Origin: Auraticoccus cholistanensis
Lineage (GTDB): Bacteria; Actinomycetota; Actinomycetes; Propionibacteriales; Propionibacteriaceae
Direction: 5' to 3'
DNA length: 55,786 nt
Assembly: GCF_009742705.1 (NCBI RefSeq)
Contig: NZ_WPCU01000004.1
Location: forward strand, 379,024-434,809
Of the stretch, positions 8,042 to 16,499 are shown piece after piece (position 1 is the stretch's first letter; each line of letters begins with the position of its first letter). The notes below the pieces were generated by a model. That model saw only the letters and a program-made list of their open reading frames with translations. It searched no databases and was not told the DNA's origin. The translations under genes were made by a program, and so were the position numbers.

Positions 8042-9868
8042 TCAGCGGCGGCGCTCCGGTTCGGCGGGGTCGACCACCATGGCGCTGCCGCCGCCGCGGC
8101 GCTCGGGTTCGGCGACGGCCTGCAGGCGGCCGTCGGGGAGCAGCTCCACGCCGGTGGCGGCACCGATCTCGGGGGTGGCGCTGAACGCGTGCCCCAGCGC
8201 CACCAGCTCCGCGGTCTCGAACCCGGGCTCGGCCTGGGTGCTGGTGCCGTTGCGCTCGCTGGCGCGCGGGGCCGCCACGGCCTCCGGCAGGCTCATGCCC
8301 AGGTCGACCCGGTTCACCAGGGTCTGCAGCACGGTGGTGATGATGGTCGCCCCGCCGGGGGAGCCGAGGGCCAGCCAGGGCTCGCCGTCGCGCAGCACGA
8401 TGGTCGGCGACATCGAGCTCCGCGGCCGCTTCCCGGGGCCGGGGAGGTTCGGGTCGTCGCCGCCCTGGGTGTCGGTGAAGCTGAAGTCGGTGAGCTCGTT
8501 GTTCAGCAGGAAGCCGCGCCCGGGCACCACGATCCCGCTGCCGCCGGTCTGCTCGATGGTCAGCGTGTAGGAGACGACGTTGCCCCACCGGTCGGCGGTG
8601 GTCAGGTGCGTGGTCGACGGCCCCTCCGGCCCGGCCGGGCCGAGGGCCTCGCCCGGCTCCGGGCACGCGTCGGCGTAGTCGCCGTCCGGGCTGCCCGGCG
8701 CGATCGGGCGCGGCAGCGTCGAGTCCGGCGAGATCAGGCAGGCCCGCTCGGCGGCGAACTCGTCCGAGAGCAGCTCCTCGACCGGGACGTCGACCGCCTC
8801 CGGGTCGCCGACCCAGCGGTTGCGGTCGGCGAAGGCGATGCCGCTGGCCTCCAGGTAGCGGTGCAGCACCTGGGTCTCGTCCAGCTCGCCCAGCTCGACC
8901 TGCTCCAGCATGTTGAGCGCCTGGCCCACGGTGGTGCCGCCGCTGGAGGGCGGGGCCATGCCGTACACCTCGAGCCCGCGGTAGCCCACCACGGTCGGCT
9001 CGCGGTCGACCACCTCGTAGCCGGCCAGGTCCTGCAGGGTCATCAGCCCGGGACGGGCCACCCGGTCGGAGTCCTCGGCCAGCGGCGGGTCCTGCACGGT
9101 GGCCACCACGTCCTCGGCCACCTCGCCGGTGGTGATGGCGTCCGCGCCCTCGCGGGCCATCAGCCGGTAGGTGTCGGCGAGGTCGGGGTTGCGCAGCCGG
9201 GTGCCCACCTCGGGCAGCTCGCCGTCGGGCAGGAACAGCTCGGCGGTGGCCGGGAAGTCCGCGAACCGCTCCGCGTTGTCCGCGGTCTGCTGGCGGAAGG
9301 TCTCGTCCACCACGAAGCCGCGGCGGGCGACGGTGGTGGCGCGCGACAGCGCCCGGTTCATCGACACCGTCCCCCAGCGCTCGAGCGCGGTCTCCCAGGT
9401 CGCCGGGGTGCCGGGCACGCCCACCGACAGCCCGCTGGTGACGGCCTCGGCGAAGGGGATCGGGGCGCCGTCCTCGGTGAAGGAGTCGGCCTGCATCGCC
9501 GCCGGGGCGGTCTCGCGGCCGTCCAGGGTGTGCACCTCGCCGGTGCGGCCGTCGTGGAAGACGAAGAAGCCGCCGCCGCCGATCCCGGCCGAGTACGGCT
9601 CGGTGACGCCCAGGGTGGCCGCGGCCGCCACCGCCGCGTCGACCGCGTTGCCGCCGCGGCGCAGCATCTCGATCCCGGCGGCGGTGGCGTCGGGGTCGAC
9701 GGTGGCCACCGCGCCGCCGTAGCCCTCGGCCACCGGGACCTTCTCGGGTGCCCGCGGCCTGGCCTCCGCCGCGGGTGCCGCGGTGAGCAGCCCGGCGGCC
9801 AGGCCCAGGGCCAGCAGGCCGGACCAGATCCGGGTCGAGGAGCAGGAACGGTCGCGGTGATCAGACAT
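8042..9868 (-). CDS. ggt: Gamma-glutamyltransferase, exported
   Basis: An autoprocessed N-terminal-nucleophile enzyme that transfers or hydrolyses the gamma-glutamyl group of glutathione-like compounds. The 608-residue precursor starts with a signal peptide (WSGLLALGLAAGLLTAAPAAEA). It has RGGNAVDAAVAAAATLGV in the large subunit, the processing site STTHLTT (nucleophile Thr near residue 419), then LLNNELTDFSF, RPRSSMSPTI and GSPGGATIITTV, which are family hallmarks. The ATG at 9868 has AGGAGG just upstream. It lies 59 nt downstream of crtU on the same strand and may be co-transcribed, but I know of no carotenoid role; the link is positional. Confidence 0.93.
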   Translation of the reverse strand: MSDHRDRSCSSTRIWSGLLALGLAAGLLTAAPAAEARPRAPEKVPVAEGYGGAVATVDPDATAAGIEMLRRGGNAVDAAVAAAATLGVTEPYSAGIGGGGFFVFHDGRTGEVHTLDGRETAPAAMQADSFTEDGAPIPFAEAVTSGLSVGVPGTPATWETALERWGTVSMNRALSRATTVARRGFVVDETFRQQTADNAERFADFPATAELFLPDGELPEVGTRLRNPDLADTYRLMAREGADAITTGEVAEDVVATVQDPPLAEDSDRVARPGLMTLQDLAGYEVVDREPTVVGYRGLEVYGMAPPSSGGTTVGQALNMLEQVELGELDETQVLHRYLEASGIAFADRNRWVGDPEAVDVPVEELLSDEFAAERACLISPDSTLPRPIAPGSPDGDYADACPEPGEALGPAGPEGPSTTHLTTADRWGNVVSYTLTIEQTGGSGIVVPGRGFLLNNELTDFSFTDTQGGDDPNLPGPGKRPRSSMSPTIVLRDGEPWLALGSPGGATIITTVLQTLVNRVDLGMSLPEAVAAPRASERNGTSTQAEPGFETAELVALGHAFSATPEIGAATGVELLPDGRLQAVAEPERRGGGSAMVVDPAEPERRR

Positions 9869-9927
9869 GGCGTCCTCCTGGTGGGGTCCTCCTGACGCTA
9901 GACCCGCCGGCGCGGATGGTCCAGGGG

Positions 9928-11436
9928 TCAGGCCAGCAGCCCGCGGGTGGGCACCGACCAGATGTCCTCCCCGGTCCGGCCCCAGCCGGACAGCAGCGTG
10001 TTCGCCGCCTGCACCCCCGTGACGGCGGCCCGCTCCATCAGCGCCACGGGCAGGTCGCAGCGGATTCCGTCGCCGGCCAGCACCACCCGCGGGTCGGGGG
10101 TGGCCACCTCGGGCCGCCGGTGCCAGGGCGAGGTGTCGACCAGCGGGCAGTCGTCGCGCAGCAGCAGCTCCTCGGCCAGCACGGCGGCGCCGTCCAGCTC
10201 GGGGTGCAGGCTGCTGAGCGCGGCCCGCAGCTCCCGGCGCAGCGTCGCCTCGTCGGGGGACGCCCCCCGCGCGCCGACCGCGTAGGCGTGCAGCTCCACC
10301 ACCGACCCGCCGGTCGCCCGGGCCCAGTCGCGGGCCTCGGCCTCGAAGGTGTGCACCAGGGTGACGTTGTCCAGGCCGCCGAAGCCGGACGTCCCCAGGA
10401 ACGGCGGCGAACCGGGTCGGCACGGCCGGTCCAGCCACATCCGCCACACCGCGAACGGCGGGGCGTTGCGCCGCTCCGCGATCCGGGCCCGCCACGGCTC
10501 GTCCCCCAGCCAGGGGGTGGCCGCCACCAGCTGCTGCAGCGGCCGCTGGTCGGTGGCCAGCACCACCGCGTCGGCGGCCAGCTCCTCGCCGGACACCGCG
10601 ACCCGCAGCCCCTCGCCGTCCTCGGCCAGCGCCTCCACCCGGGCTCGCGTGCGCAGGTCCACCCCCAGGCCGGACAGGTAGCGGCCCAGCGGCGCCCACA
10701 GCACCCGGTCGTAGTCGCCGTCGGGGACGTCGAAGAGCAGCCCCTCGCCGGAGCCGAGGAAGTAGCTGTGGAACATGGCCACCAGCTCGCCGCCGGAGAA
10801 GTCGTCGGGGTGGGCGAAGAAGCTGCGGGCGAAGACCTCCAGGGCCAGGTGCCGGGCGCGGGCGGGGAAGCGGAGCCGGTCCAGCACCTGCGAGGCGCTG
10901 GTGCCGTCGAGCTCGGCGAAGGTGGCGGGGAAGTCCACCCGCAGCAGCGCCAGCGCGCGGCGGACGTCCACCCGGGCCAGGTCACGGGCGGTGAAGGAGG
11001 GGCTGCGGGCGACGAAGGCCATCATCCCCAGCGGCGGCGTGCGCGGGACGCGTGCGAAGGAGTCGCGGTGGCCGCCGGCCAGCTGCAGCGGGTAGTCCGG
11101 CACCGGGGTCAGCCGGGACAGGGTGGGGTCGGTGCGGCGCAGCAGCGCGCGCAGCGTGTAGTACTGGCGGAAGAAGGCGTGGAAGCCGCGGCTCATGGTG
11201 CGGCCGTCGCCGACGGGCCAGGAGCGCACCCGGCCTCCCAGCGTGGCCTCCGGCTCGACCAGCGTGACCCGCACCCCCTGCTCGGCGAGCACGGTGGCCG
11301 CGGTCAGTCCGGCGATGCCGCCGCCGGCGACCACCGCGTGCCGGGGCCGGTGCGGGTCGGCGCCGGTGCGGGGCGGCTCGGCCGGGTGGCGGACCGCGCG
11401 CCGGTCCCGGCCCGGGCGCCAGCGCCGGGAGCTCAC
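9928..11436 (-). CDS. crtU: CrtU-type FAD-dependent carotenoid desaturase/methyl-shift enzyme (isorenieratene synthase-like)
   Basis: The family converts the beta-ionone ring of beta-carotene into an aromatic ring by desaturation and methyl migration. The 502-residue protein has the FAD motif VVAGGGIAGLTAATVLAEQG, the CrtU-typical MSRGFHAFFRQYYTLRALLR and the C-terminal VVLAGDGIRCDLPVALMERA. The GTG at 11436 overlaps the stop of the upstream methyltransferase gene in a GTGA. The N-terminal 30 residues are basic and probably not part of the fold. I recall this arrangement with crtT from Streptomyces isorenieratene clusters. No lycopene cyclase is in the window, so the true substrate is uncertain. 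Confidence 0.85.
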   Translation of the reverse strand: MSSRRWRPGRDRRAVRHPAEPPRTGADPHRPRHAVVAGGGIAGLTAATVLAEQGVRVTLVEPEATLGGRVRSWPVGDGRTMSRGFHAFFRQYYTLRALLRRTDPTLSRLTPVPDYPLQLAGGHRDSFARVPRTPPLGMMAFVARSPSFTARDLARVDVRRALALLRVDFPATFAELDGTSASQVLDRLRFPARARHLALEVFARSFFAHPDDFSGGELVAMFHSYFLGSGEGLLFDVPDGDYDRVLWAPLGRYLSGLGVDLRTRARVEALAEDGEGLRVAVSGEELAADAVVLATDQRPLQQLVAATPWLGDEPWRARIAERRNAPPFAVWRMWLDRPCRPGSPPFLGTSGFGGLDNVTLVHTFEAEARDWARATGGSVVELHAYAVGARGASPDEATLRRELRAALSSLHPELDGAAVLAEELLLRDDCPLVDTSPWHRRPEVATPDPRVVLAGDGIRCDLPVALMERAAVTGVQAANTLLSGWGRTGEDIWSVPTRGLLA

Positions 11437-12209
11437 GGGCGTGGCTTCACGGCGACGACCGTGTGCAGGATGTCGCGCTGCCAGTTGCCGAAGGTGCGGC
11501 GCCGGACCTGGATGAAGCCGGCGCGGTGCAGCCGCTGCTGCAGCTCGTCCACGGAGTCGAAGTCCAGCACGCTGCGCCACAGGTAGCGGTGCAGCCCGCT
11601 GCGGCGGGTCACCACCGCGGCCAGCGGGATGACCACGAGCCAGCAGACCAGCGTCCACACCGCGGTGGCCCGCCGGTCGCCGCGCACCGCGTACTCGTGC
11701 AGCACCAGCACACCGCCCGGCCGCAGCGCCCGGTAGAGGTCGGCGACCAGCTCGTCGCGGGCGGGGACGTTGCGCACCAGGTAGGCGGCCAGCACGCCGT
11801 CCCAGCCGCCGCCGTCGGCGCCGAGCTGCTCCGCGCGCCCGGAGCGGAACCGGACCCAGCCCGGCCAGCTCTTCGCCCGGGCCTGCGCCAGCATCCCCTC
11901 GCTGGCGTCGACGCCCTCGACCTGGCACTCGTCGCCGCGGCCGTGCTCGTGCACCGCGGTGACCAGGGCGTCGGTGGAGGCCCCGGAGCCGCAGCCCAGG
12001 TCCAGCAGCCGCAGCGGACCCTCCTCGCCGGCGAGCTCGTCGAGCAGCGCCCGCGCCGAGGAGCGCAGGTGCTCGTGGTAGCCGGGGTTGAGCGCCACCA
12101 GCGCGTCGTAGTGCTCGGCGGTCTCGGTGAAGGCGTCGGTGACCTCGGTGTCCAGAGATCGAGGAGCTCGGTCCAGCAACGTGTCCTCCGCGTGTCGGTG
12201 GTGCGCCAC
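11433..12209 (-). CDS. crtT: SAM-dependent methyltransferase of the carotenoid locus (CrtT-like)
   Basis: A 258-residue class I methyltransferase with the SAM motif LLDLGCGSGASTDAL, VEGVDASEGMLAQA and a post-core LRPGGVLVLHEY. A hydrophobic stretch (WTLVCWLVVIPLAAVV) suggests membrane association. It is first gene of the crtT-crtU unit and coupled to crtU by stop-start overlap. The start is uncertain: GTG 12209 gives the longest form, but TTG 12179 has GGAGG five bases upstream and may be the real one, removing 10 residues. TAGGGT at 12246-12251 (minus strand) is a plausible -10. The methyl acceptor is unknown, and the name rests on similarity of arrangement to Streptomyces. Confidence 0.75.
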   Translation of the reverse strand: MAHHRHAEDTLLDRAPRSLDTEVTDAFTETAEHYDALVALNPGYHEHLRSSARALLDELAGEEGPLRLLDLGCGSGASTDALVTAVHEHGRGDECQVEGVDASEGMLAQARAKSWPGWVRFRSGRAEQLGADGGGWDGVLAAYLVRNVPARDELVADLYRALRPGGVLVLHEYAVRGDRRATAVWTLVCWLVVIPLAAVVTRRSGLHRYLWRSVLDFDSVDELQQRLHRAGFIQVRRRTFGNWQRDILHTVVAVKPRP

Positions 12210-12357
12210 CCCGCCCGCGGACGTGCCGGAGCCGGTGCCGCCATCACCCTAGTGGGGGGCACCCGGGCCGCCGCTGGGGCACCATCGCAGGCGGAGGACG
12301 GGCGCGACCTCACACCCGGGCCCGCCCGGACGTCTGCCGGAGGAGGGGAGGAGGGGG

Positions 12358-12861
12358 ATGGACCAGCCGTTCGAGGTGGCCGTGCGCGACCACGGCGCCG
12401 TCGTGCTGCGGGTGTGCCGTGCCGTGCTGGGTCCCGGCGCCGACGCCGAGGACGCCTGGTCGGAGACCTTCGTCTCGGCGCTGCGGGCCTGGCCCGAGCT
12501 GGACCCGGCGGCCGACGTGCGCGCCTGGCTGGTGACGATCGCGCACCGGCGGGCGATCGACGCGGTGCGGGCCCGGGGCCGGCGGGCGGTGCCGGTGGCC
12601 GAGCCGCCGGAGCGGGAGCGCGGGGACGGGGCCCGGGGGGACGGGGAGCCGGAGCTGCCCGACGAGGAGCTGTGGTCGGCGCTGCGCTCGCTGCCGGACA
12701 AGCAGCGCCGGTGCGTGGCCTACCACCACCTGGCCGGCCTGCCGCACGCTGAGGTGGCGGCCCTGGTCGGCGGCACCCCCGAGGCGGCGCGACGCGCGTC
12801 CGCCGACGGCATCGCGGCGCTGCGGCGGGCGATGGCACGAGCAGGGAGGAGCAGGGCATGA
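12358..12861 (+). CDS. ECF-like sigma-70 family RNA polymerase sigma factor
   Basis: A short 167-residue sigma factor. Region 2 lies at about 4-80 (EDAWSETFVSALRAW, then DVRAWLVTIAHRRAIDAVRA). A charged linker follows, then region 4 at about 103-160 with the helix-turn-helix LPDKQRRCVAYHHLAGLPHA and EVAALVGGTPEAARR. The ATG has strong AGGAGG-type sequence directly upstream. Its ATGA stop overlaps the next gene, an O6-alkylguanine methyltransferase. No separate anti-sigma gene is visible. It could respond to alkylation stress, but that is inference from the partner only. Confidence 0.85.
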   Translation: MDQPFEVAVRDHGAVVLRVCRAVLGPGADAEDAWSETFVSALRAWPELDPAADVRAWLVTIAHRRAIDAVRARGRRAVPVAEPPERERGDGARGDGEPELPDEELWSALRSLPDKQRRCVAYHHLAGLPHAEVAALVGGTPEAARRASADGIAALRRAMARAGRSRA

Positions 12862-13472
12862 GCGAGGAGCGTGAGCTGCTGGACCGGTTCGCCGGCCCGG
12901 AGGAGGACCTGGAGCGGCTGGGCCGGAGGCTGGCCGAGCGGGCCGAGGCCGAGGGCCTGCTGGAGGTGGCCTGGCGGACCGTCGAGTCCCCGGTGGGACG
13001 GCTGCTGCTGGCCGCCACCGACCGCGGGCTGCTGCGGGTGGCCTTCGCCAACGAGGACCCCGACGCGGTGCTGGCCGACCTCGCCCGCCGGGTGAGCCCG
13101 CGGCTGCTGCGGGCGTCGCGGCGGCTGGACCCGGTGGTGGGCGAGCTGGAGGAGTACTTCGCCGGACGCCGTCGCGTCTTCGACCTGCCGCTGGACCAGC
13201 GGCTGTCCACGCCGTTCCGGCGCCGGGTGCAGCAGCAGCTGCCGCGGATCCCCTACGGCAGCACGGCGACCTACCGCGAGGTGGCGGTGGCGGCGGAGAA
13301 CCCCGGTGCGGTCCGCGCCGTGGGCAGCGCCTGCGCGACGAACCCGCTGCCGATCGTGGTGCCCTGCCACCGGGTCGTCCGCGGCGACGGGACGACGGGC
13401 GGCTACCGCGGCGGTCCGGCGGTCAAGCAGCTGCTGCTGGCCCTGGAGCGGGGCGAGCGGCCGGCGGCCTGA
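12858..13472 (+). CDS. ogt: Methylated-DNA--[protein]-cysteine S-methyltransferase with N-terminal extension
   Basis: It repairs O6-methylguanine by irreversibly moving the alkyl group to its own cysteine. The 204-residue protein has IPYGSTATYREVA, the conserved AVGSACATNPLPIVVPCHRV with acceptor Cys170, and GGYRGG. The first roughly 40 residues (ERELLDRFAGPEEDLERLGR...) are charged and precede the usual Ogt fold, making it somewhat longer than a plain enzyme. Its start overlaps the sigma-factor stop (ATGA), so the two proteins are made together; the extension could be an interaction segment for the sigma factor. Confidence 0.92.
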   Translation: MSEERELLDRFAGPEEDLERLGRRLAERAEAEGLLEVAWRTVESPVGRLLLAATDRGLLRVAFANEDPDAVLADLARRVSPRLLRASRRLDPVVGELEEYFAGRRRVFDLPLDQRLSTPFRRRVQQQLPRIPYGSTATYREVAVAAENPGAVRAVGSACATNPLPIVVPCHRVVRGDGTTGGYRGGPAVKQLLLALERGERPAA

Positions 13473-13486
13473 GGGACGCCCGCCGG

Positions 13487-14536
13487 TCAGCGGACGCTGC
13501 GGGTGACGAGGTAGTGGGGGTCGCGGCGGACGACCTCGGTCCGCCCGACCGCCCGCCGCAGCCGCGGCAGGTAGGGCAGGTGCGCGTTCCACACCAGCCA
13601 CAGCTCCCCGCCGGGCCGCAGCACCCGGGCGGCGTCGTCGATCATCTGCAGGGTCGGGGTGGAGTCCTTGGCCGCGCCGCGGTGGAACGGCGGGTTGCTG
13701 ACGAGCAGGTCCACGCTCGCCGGGGCGACCTCGGCCAGCCCCTCGGACCAGGCGGCGTCCACCTCGACGTCCGCGGCCCCTGCGGTGAGCCGGGTCGACT
13801 CGACCGCGGCGGCGCTGACGTCGACCGCCCGCGTCGCCAGCCCCCGGCGAGCCAGCCAGGTGGCCAGCACCCCCGACCCGCTGCCCAGGTCGAGGGCGTC
13901 TGCCTCCCGGGGGCCCCGGTCGAGGGCGGGGGAGAGGGCCTGCAGCAGCAGCCGGGTGCCGGCGTCGAGGCGTCCCTCGGCGAAGACCGCGCCGCGGCCG
14001 AGGAGGGTCAGCGGCTGGCCGAGGGCGGGCTCGTCCAGCACCGAGGTCCGCGGCCAGCGGCGCTCACCCGGACGCGGCCCGGCGGCGTGCAGCACCCGGG
14101 ACTTCTGCCGGCCCAGGCTGGCCGACACCTCGCCGAAGTGCCGGGCCAGCACGTCGTTCTGGCTGCGGGTCATGTGCTTGACCCGCCCGCCCAGCACCAC
14201 CCGCACCTGCGCGGGTGCGCGGGCGGCGACCCGCTCGGCCAGGTCGTCGAGCGCCGACAGCGCCGTCGGCAGCCGGCCCAGCACCAGCTCGACCGGCAGG
14301 GGGTCCTCGGCCCAGGGGTCGGCCAGGACCACGCCGGCGGCCTCCGCCGCGTCCGCGTCGCGGCGGTCGTCCAGCCAGGCACGCACCCGCCCGCCGGCGT
14401 CGCGCGCCGCCGCCGCCAGCGCCACGTCGTCCACCACCAGCACCTCACGCCCCGCCAGGTCGCCGGCCACGGCGACGGCCTCGTCGAGGACCAGCCGGGC
14501 GACCGGGTCGAGGGCCGGGTCGGCGGGGGAGCTCAT
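13487..14536 (-). CDS. RsmC/RlmG-like class I methyltransferase
   Basis: A 349-residue protein built of two related halves, as in 16S/23S rRNA guanine-N2 methyltransferases. The first half is degenerate. The second has the SAM motif DALDLGSGSGVLATWLA and the catalytic-type motif LLVSNPPFHRG, which indicates N-methylation of a base. KHMTRSQNDVLARHF in the middle is typical of the family. The ATG at 14536 has CACAAT and six bases immediately upstream, consistent with a leaderless message. The gene converges on ogt. The exact RNA target cannot be read from sequence. Confidence 0.82.
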   Translation of the reverse strand: MSSPADPALDPVARLVLDEAVAVAGDLAGREVLVVDDVALAAAARDAGGRVRAWLDDRRDADAAEAAGVVLADPWAEDPLPVELVLGRLPTALSALDDLAERVAARAPAQVRVVLGGRVKHMTRSQNDVLARHFGEVSASLGRQKSRVLHAAGPRPGERRWPRTSVLDEPALGQPLTLLGRGAVFAEGRLDAGTRLLLQALSPALDRGPREADALDLGSGSGVLATWLARRGLATRAVDVSAAAVESTRLTAGAADVEVDAAWSEGLAEVAPASVDLLVSNPPFHRGAAKDSTPTLQMIDDAARVLRPGGELWLVWNAHLPYLPRLRRAVGRTEVVRRDPHYLVTRSVR

Positions 14537-14614
14537 GCAGGCATTGTGGGGCACACGAGCCGGACCGCGGGCGGGGACGTCGTCCCACATGCTGGGCGGC
14601 TGTCTCAAAACCGG

Positions 14615-14620
14615 TAGCGT
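14615..14620 (+). promoter_or_regulatory. -10 box TAGCGT upstream of the BASS transporter
   Basis: TAGCGT 50 nt before the ATG would give a leader of about 43 nt containing the GGAGG ribosome site. No clear -35 was found. Confidence 0.4.
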
Positions 14621-14669
14621 GCCGGAGGCGTCGCGGCACTGGGCCGCGCTCGCGAGGCGGAGGACGGAC

Positions 14670-15647
14670 ATGGCCCAGAGCAGCACGGCGGCACGGATCA
14701 GCACGGTGGCGGGGACCTGGTTCCCGGTGGTGGTGCTCGTCGCCGGGGCGATCGCGGTGATGGTCCCCGCGCCGTTCCGGACGCTCGGGCCCGCCGTCAA
14801 CTACCTGCTGGCGCTGATCATGCTCGGCATGGGGATGACCCTGCGGGGCACCGACTTCACCGTGGTGGTCCGCCGGCCGTGGGCGCTGGTGATCGGCGTG
14901 GTGGCCCAGTACGTGATCATGCCCTCGCTCGGCCTCGCCCTGGCCCTGCTGCTCCAGCTGCCGCCCGCCCTGCTCGTCGGGGTCGTGCTGGTCGGCTCCG
15001 CGCCGGGCGGGACGGCCTCCAACGTGATGGTCTACCTGGCCAAGGGCGACACCGCGCTGTCGGTGGCCATGACCACCGTCTCCACCCTGCTGGCCCCGGT
15101 GCTCACCCCGCTGCTGGTGCTGCTGCTGGCCGGCAGCTACCTGCCGGTGGACGCGACGGGGCTGTTCGTCTCCATCGTGCAGATCGTGATCGCCCCGATC
15201 GTGGTGGGGCTGCTGCTGCGCCGCTTCGCGCCCGGGCTGGTCGAGCGGCTGCTGCCCTGGATGCCGCTGGTGTCGGTGGTGGGCATCACCCTCGTCGTGC
15301 TGGCCGTGGTCGCCGGCAGCGCGGGCGCCATCCTCAGCACCGGGCTGCTCGTCGCCCTGGTGGTCGTGCTGCACAACGTCTGCGGGCTCGGGCTGGGTTA
15401 CCTCGCCGCCCGGCTGGTGGGCATGGACGAGGCCACCCGCCGGGCGGTCAGCATCGAGGTCGGGATGCAGAACTCCGGCCTGGCGGCGGGGCTGGCCCGC
15501 ACCCACTTCACGCCCGAGTCCGCGCTGCCGGGTGCGCTGTTCTCGGTGTGGCACAACGTCTCGGGGTCGCTGCTGGCCAGCTTCTGGTCCCGCCGCCCGG
15601 CCCGCGTCGGGCGTGAGGACGCGGCGGCTCCCGCCGGGCGGAGCTGA
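14670..15647 (+). CDS. Bile acid:sodium symporter family (BASS) transporter
   Basis: A 325-residue membrane protein with about ten hydrophobic segments. The family motifs are visible: LLALIMLGMGMTL near the start, VGSAPGGTASNVMVYLAKGD in the first half (the Na+-binding crossover region) and EVGMQNSGLAAGLA in the second half. Bacterial members move organic anions such as bile acids, pantoate or keto acids with sodium; the substrate here is unknown. Start ATG 14670 is preceded by GGAGG. It stands alone between two divergent or unrelated transcription units. Confidence 0.9.
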   Translation: MAQSSTAARISTVAGTWFPVVVLVAGAIAVMVPAPFRTLGPAVNYLLALIMLGMGMTLRGTDFTVVVRRPWALVIGVVAQYVIMPSLGLALALLLQLPPALLVGVVLVGSAPGGTASNVMVYLAKGDTALSVAMTTVSTLLAPVLTPLLVLLLAGSYLPVDATGLFVSIVQIVIAPIVVGLLLRRFAPGLVERLLPWMPLVSVVGITLVVLAVVAGSAGAILSTGLLVALVVVLHNVCGLGLGYLAARLVGMDEATRRAVSIEVGMQNSGLAAGLARTHFTPESALPGALFSVWHNVSGSLLASFWSRRPARVGREDAAAPAGRS

Positions 15648-15694
15648 GCCACCCGCAGCGCGGCTCCGGCCCGGTGGGTGCACCGCCGGTGTCC

Positions 15695-15700
15695 TAGGCT
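15695..15700 (+). promoter_or_regulatory. -10 box TAGGCT for a leaderless phosphatase-FHA-kinase transcript
   Basis: TAGGCT is followed by seven bases and the GTG start of the phosphatase gene, so transcription probably begins at or next to the start codon. Confidence 0.5.
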
Positions 15701-15707
15701 CGCCGCC

Positions 15708-16499
15708 GTGTTCAGTCTGGAGGCGGGGGCCGCGACGGCGCGCGGCCGCGCGGCCCCGGGCAACGAGGACGTGACCGTCGCGGCGTCCCCGGTCTTCGCG
15801 GTCGCCGACGGCATGGGCGACGACGGTGCCGGCGCACGGGCCAGCGCCGTGGTGGCCGCCGAGCTGACCCGGCTGGCCGCCGACCCCGGGCTCGACCCGG
15901 ACCGGGTGGTGCTCGCGCTGCGGGCGGCCCACGACCGCGTCCTCGACCTGCAGGACCGGCTGGGACGGGTGGCGGCCAGCACCGCCGCCGGCGCGGTCGG
16001 GCTCGAGCTGGAGGGCCAGCCGTACTGGATGATCTTCAACGTCGGCGACTCCCGCGTGTACCGCGTCACCGGCGTGGAGACCCGGCGCCTGCAGCAGGTC
16101 AGCGTGGACCACACCCACGCCCAGGAGCTGGTGGACGCCGGCCGGCTCAGCCGGCTCGAGGCCATGGTGCACCCCGACCGGACGGTGCTGACCCGGGCGG
16201 TGGGGATGCGGCAGCGGGAGTTCGAGGCCGACTTCTGGCTGCTGCCCATGGTGCTGGGGGAGCGCCTGGTCGTGTGCAGCGACGGCCTCCTCCGCGACGG
16301 CGGCGAGGTGGAGGTGGGCCTGGTGGCCCGGGCCCGGCGTCCCGCGGAGGAGGTCGCCGCCGAGCTGGTCGAGGTCGCCCTGCGGTGCGGCGCCCGTGAT
16401 GATGTCAGCGTCGTCGTGGTTGATGTTCTGACCCAACGGGTCGAGGATCGCCACGACGGTCCGGGACCTCGAGCGACGAAGGTGAGCAGGCACCCATGA
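15708..16499 (+). CDS. PP2C-family Ser/Thr protein phosphatase
   Basis: A metal-dependent phosphatase that would reverse phosphorylation by the kinase encoded two genes downstream. The 263-residue cytoplasmic protein keeps the PP2C motifs GNEDVT, FAVADGMGDDGAGARAS, FNVGDSRVYRV, LVVCSDGLLRDGG and the C-terminal metal site ARDDVSVVVVDV. It has no membrane segment. The GTG at 15708 is favoured by the TAGGCT box seven bases upstream. Its stop overlaps the FHA gene start (ATGA). The order phosphatase-FHA-kinase forms one regulatory operon. Confidence 0.92.
   Translation: MFSLEAGAATARGRAAPGNEDVTVAASPVFAVADGMGDDGAGARASAVVAAELTRLAADPGLDPDRVVLALRAAHDRVLDLQDRLGRVAASTAAGAVGLELEGQPYWMIFNVGDSRVYRVTGVETRRLQQVSVDHTHAQELVDAGRLSRLEAMVHPDRTVLTRAVGMRQREFEADFWLLPMVLGERLVVCSDGLLRDGGEVEVGLVARARRPAEEVAAELVEVALRCGARDDVSVVVVDVLTQRVEDRHDGPGPRATKVSRHP

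Noticed and set aside
3815-9895. Other long open frames opposite or out of frame with crtE, crtI, Rieske and ggt genes
   Set aside because: Composition is Arg/Gly/Pro/His-rich and lacks motifs; the chosen frames hold intact enzyme motifs and overlapping stop-start junctions.
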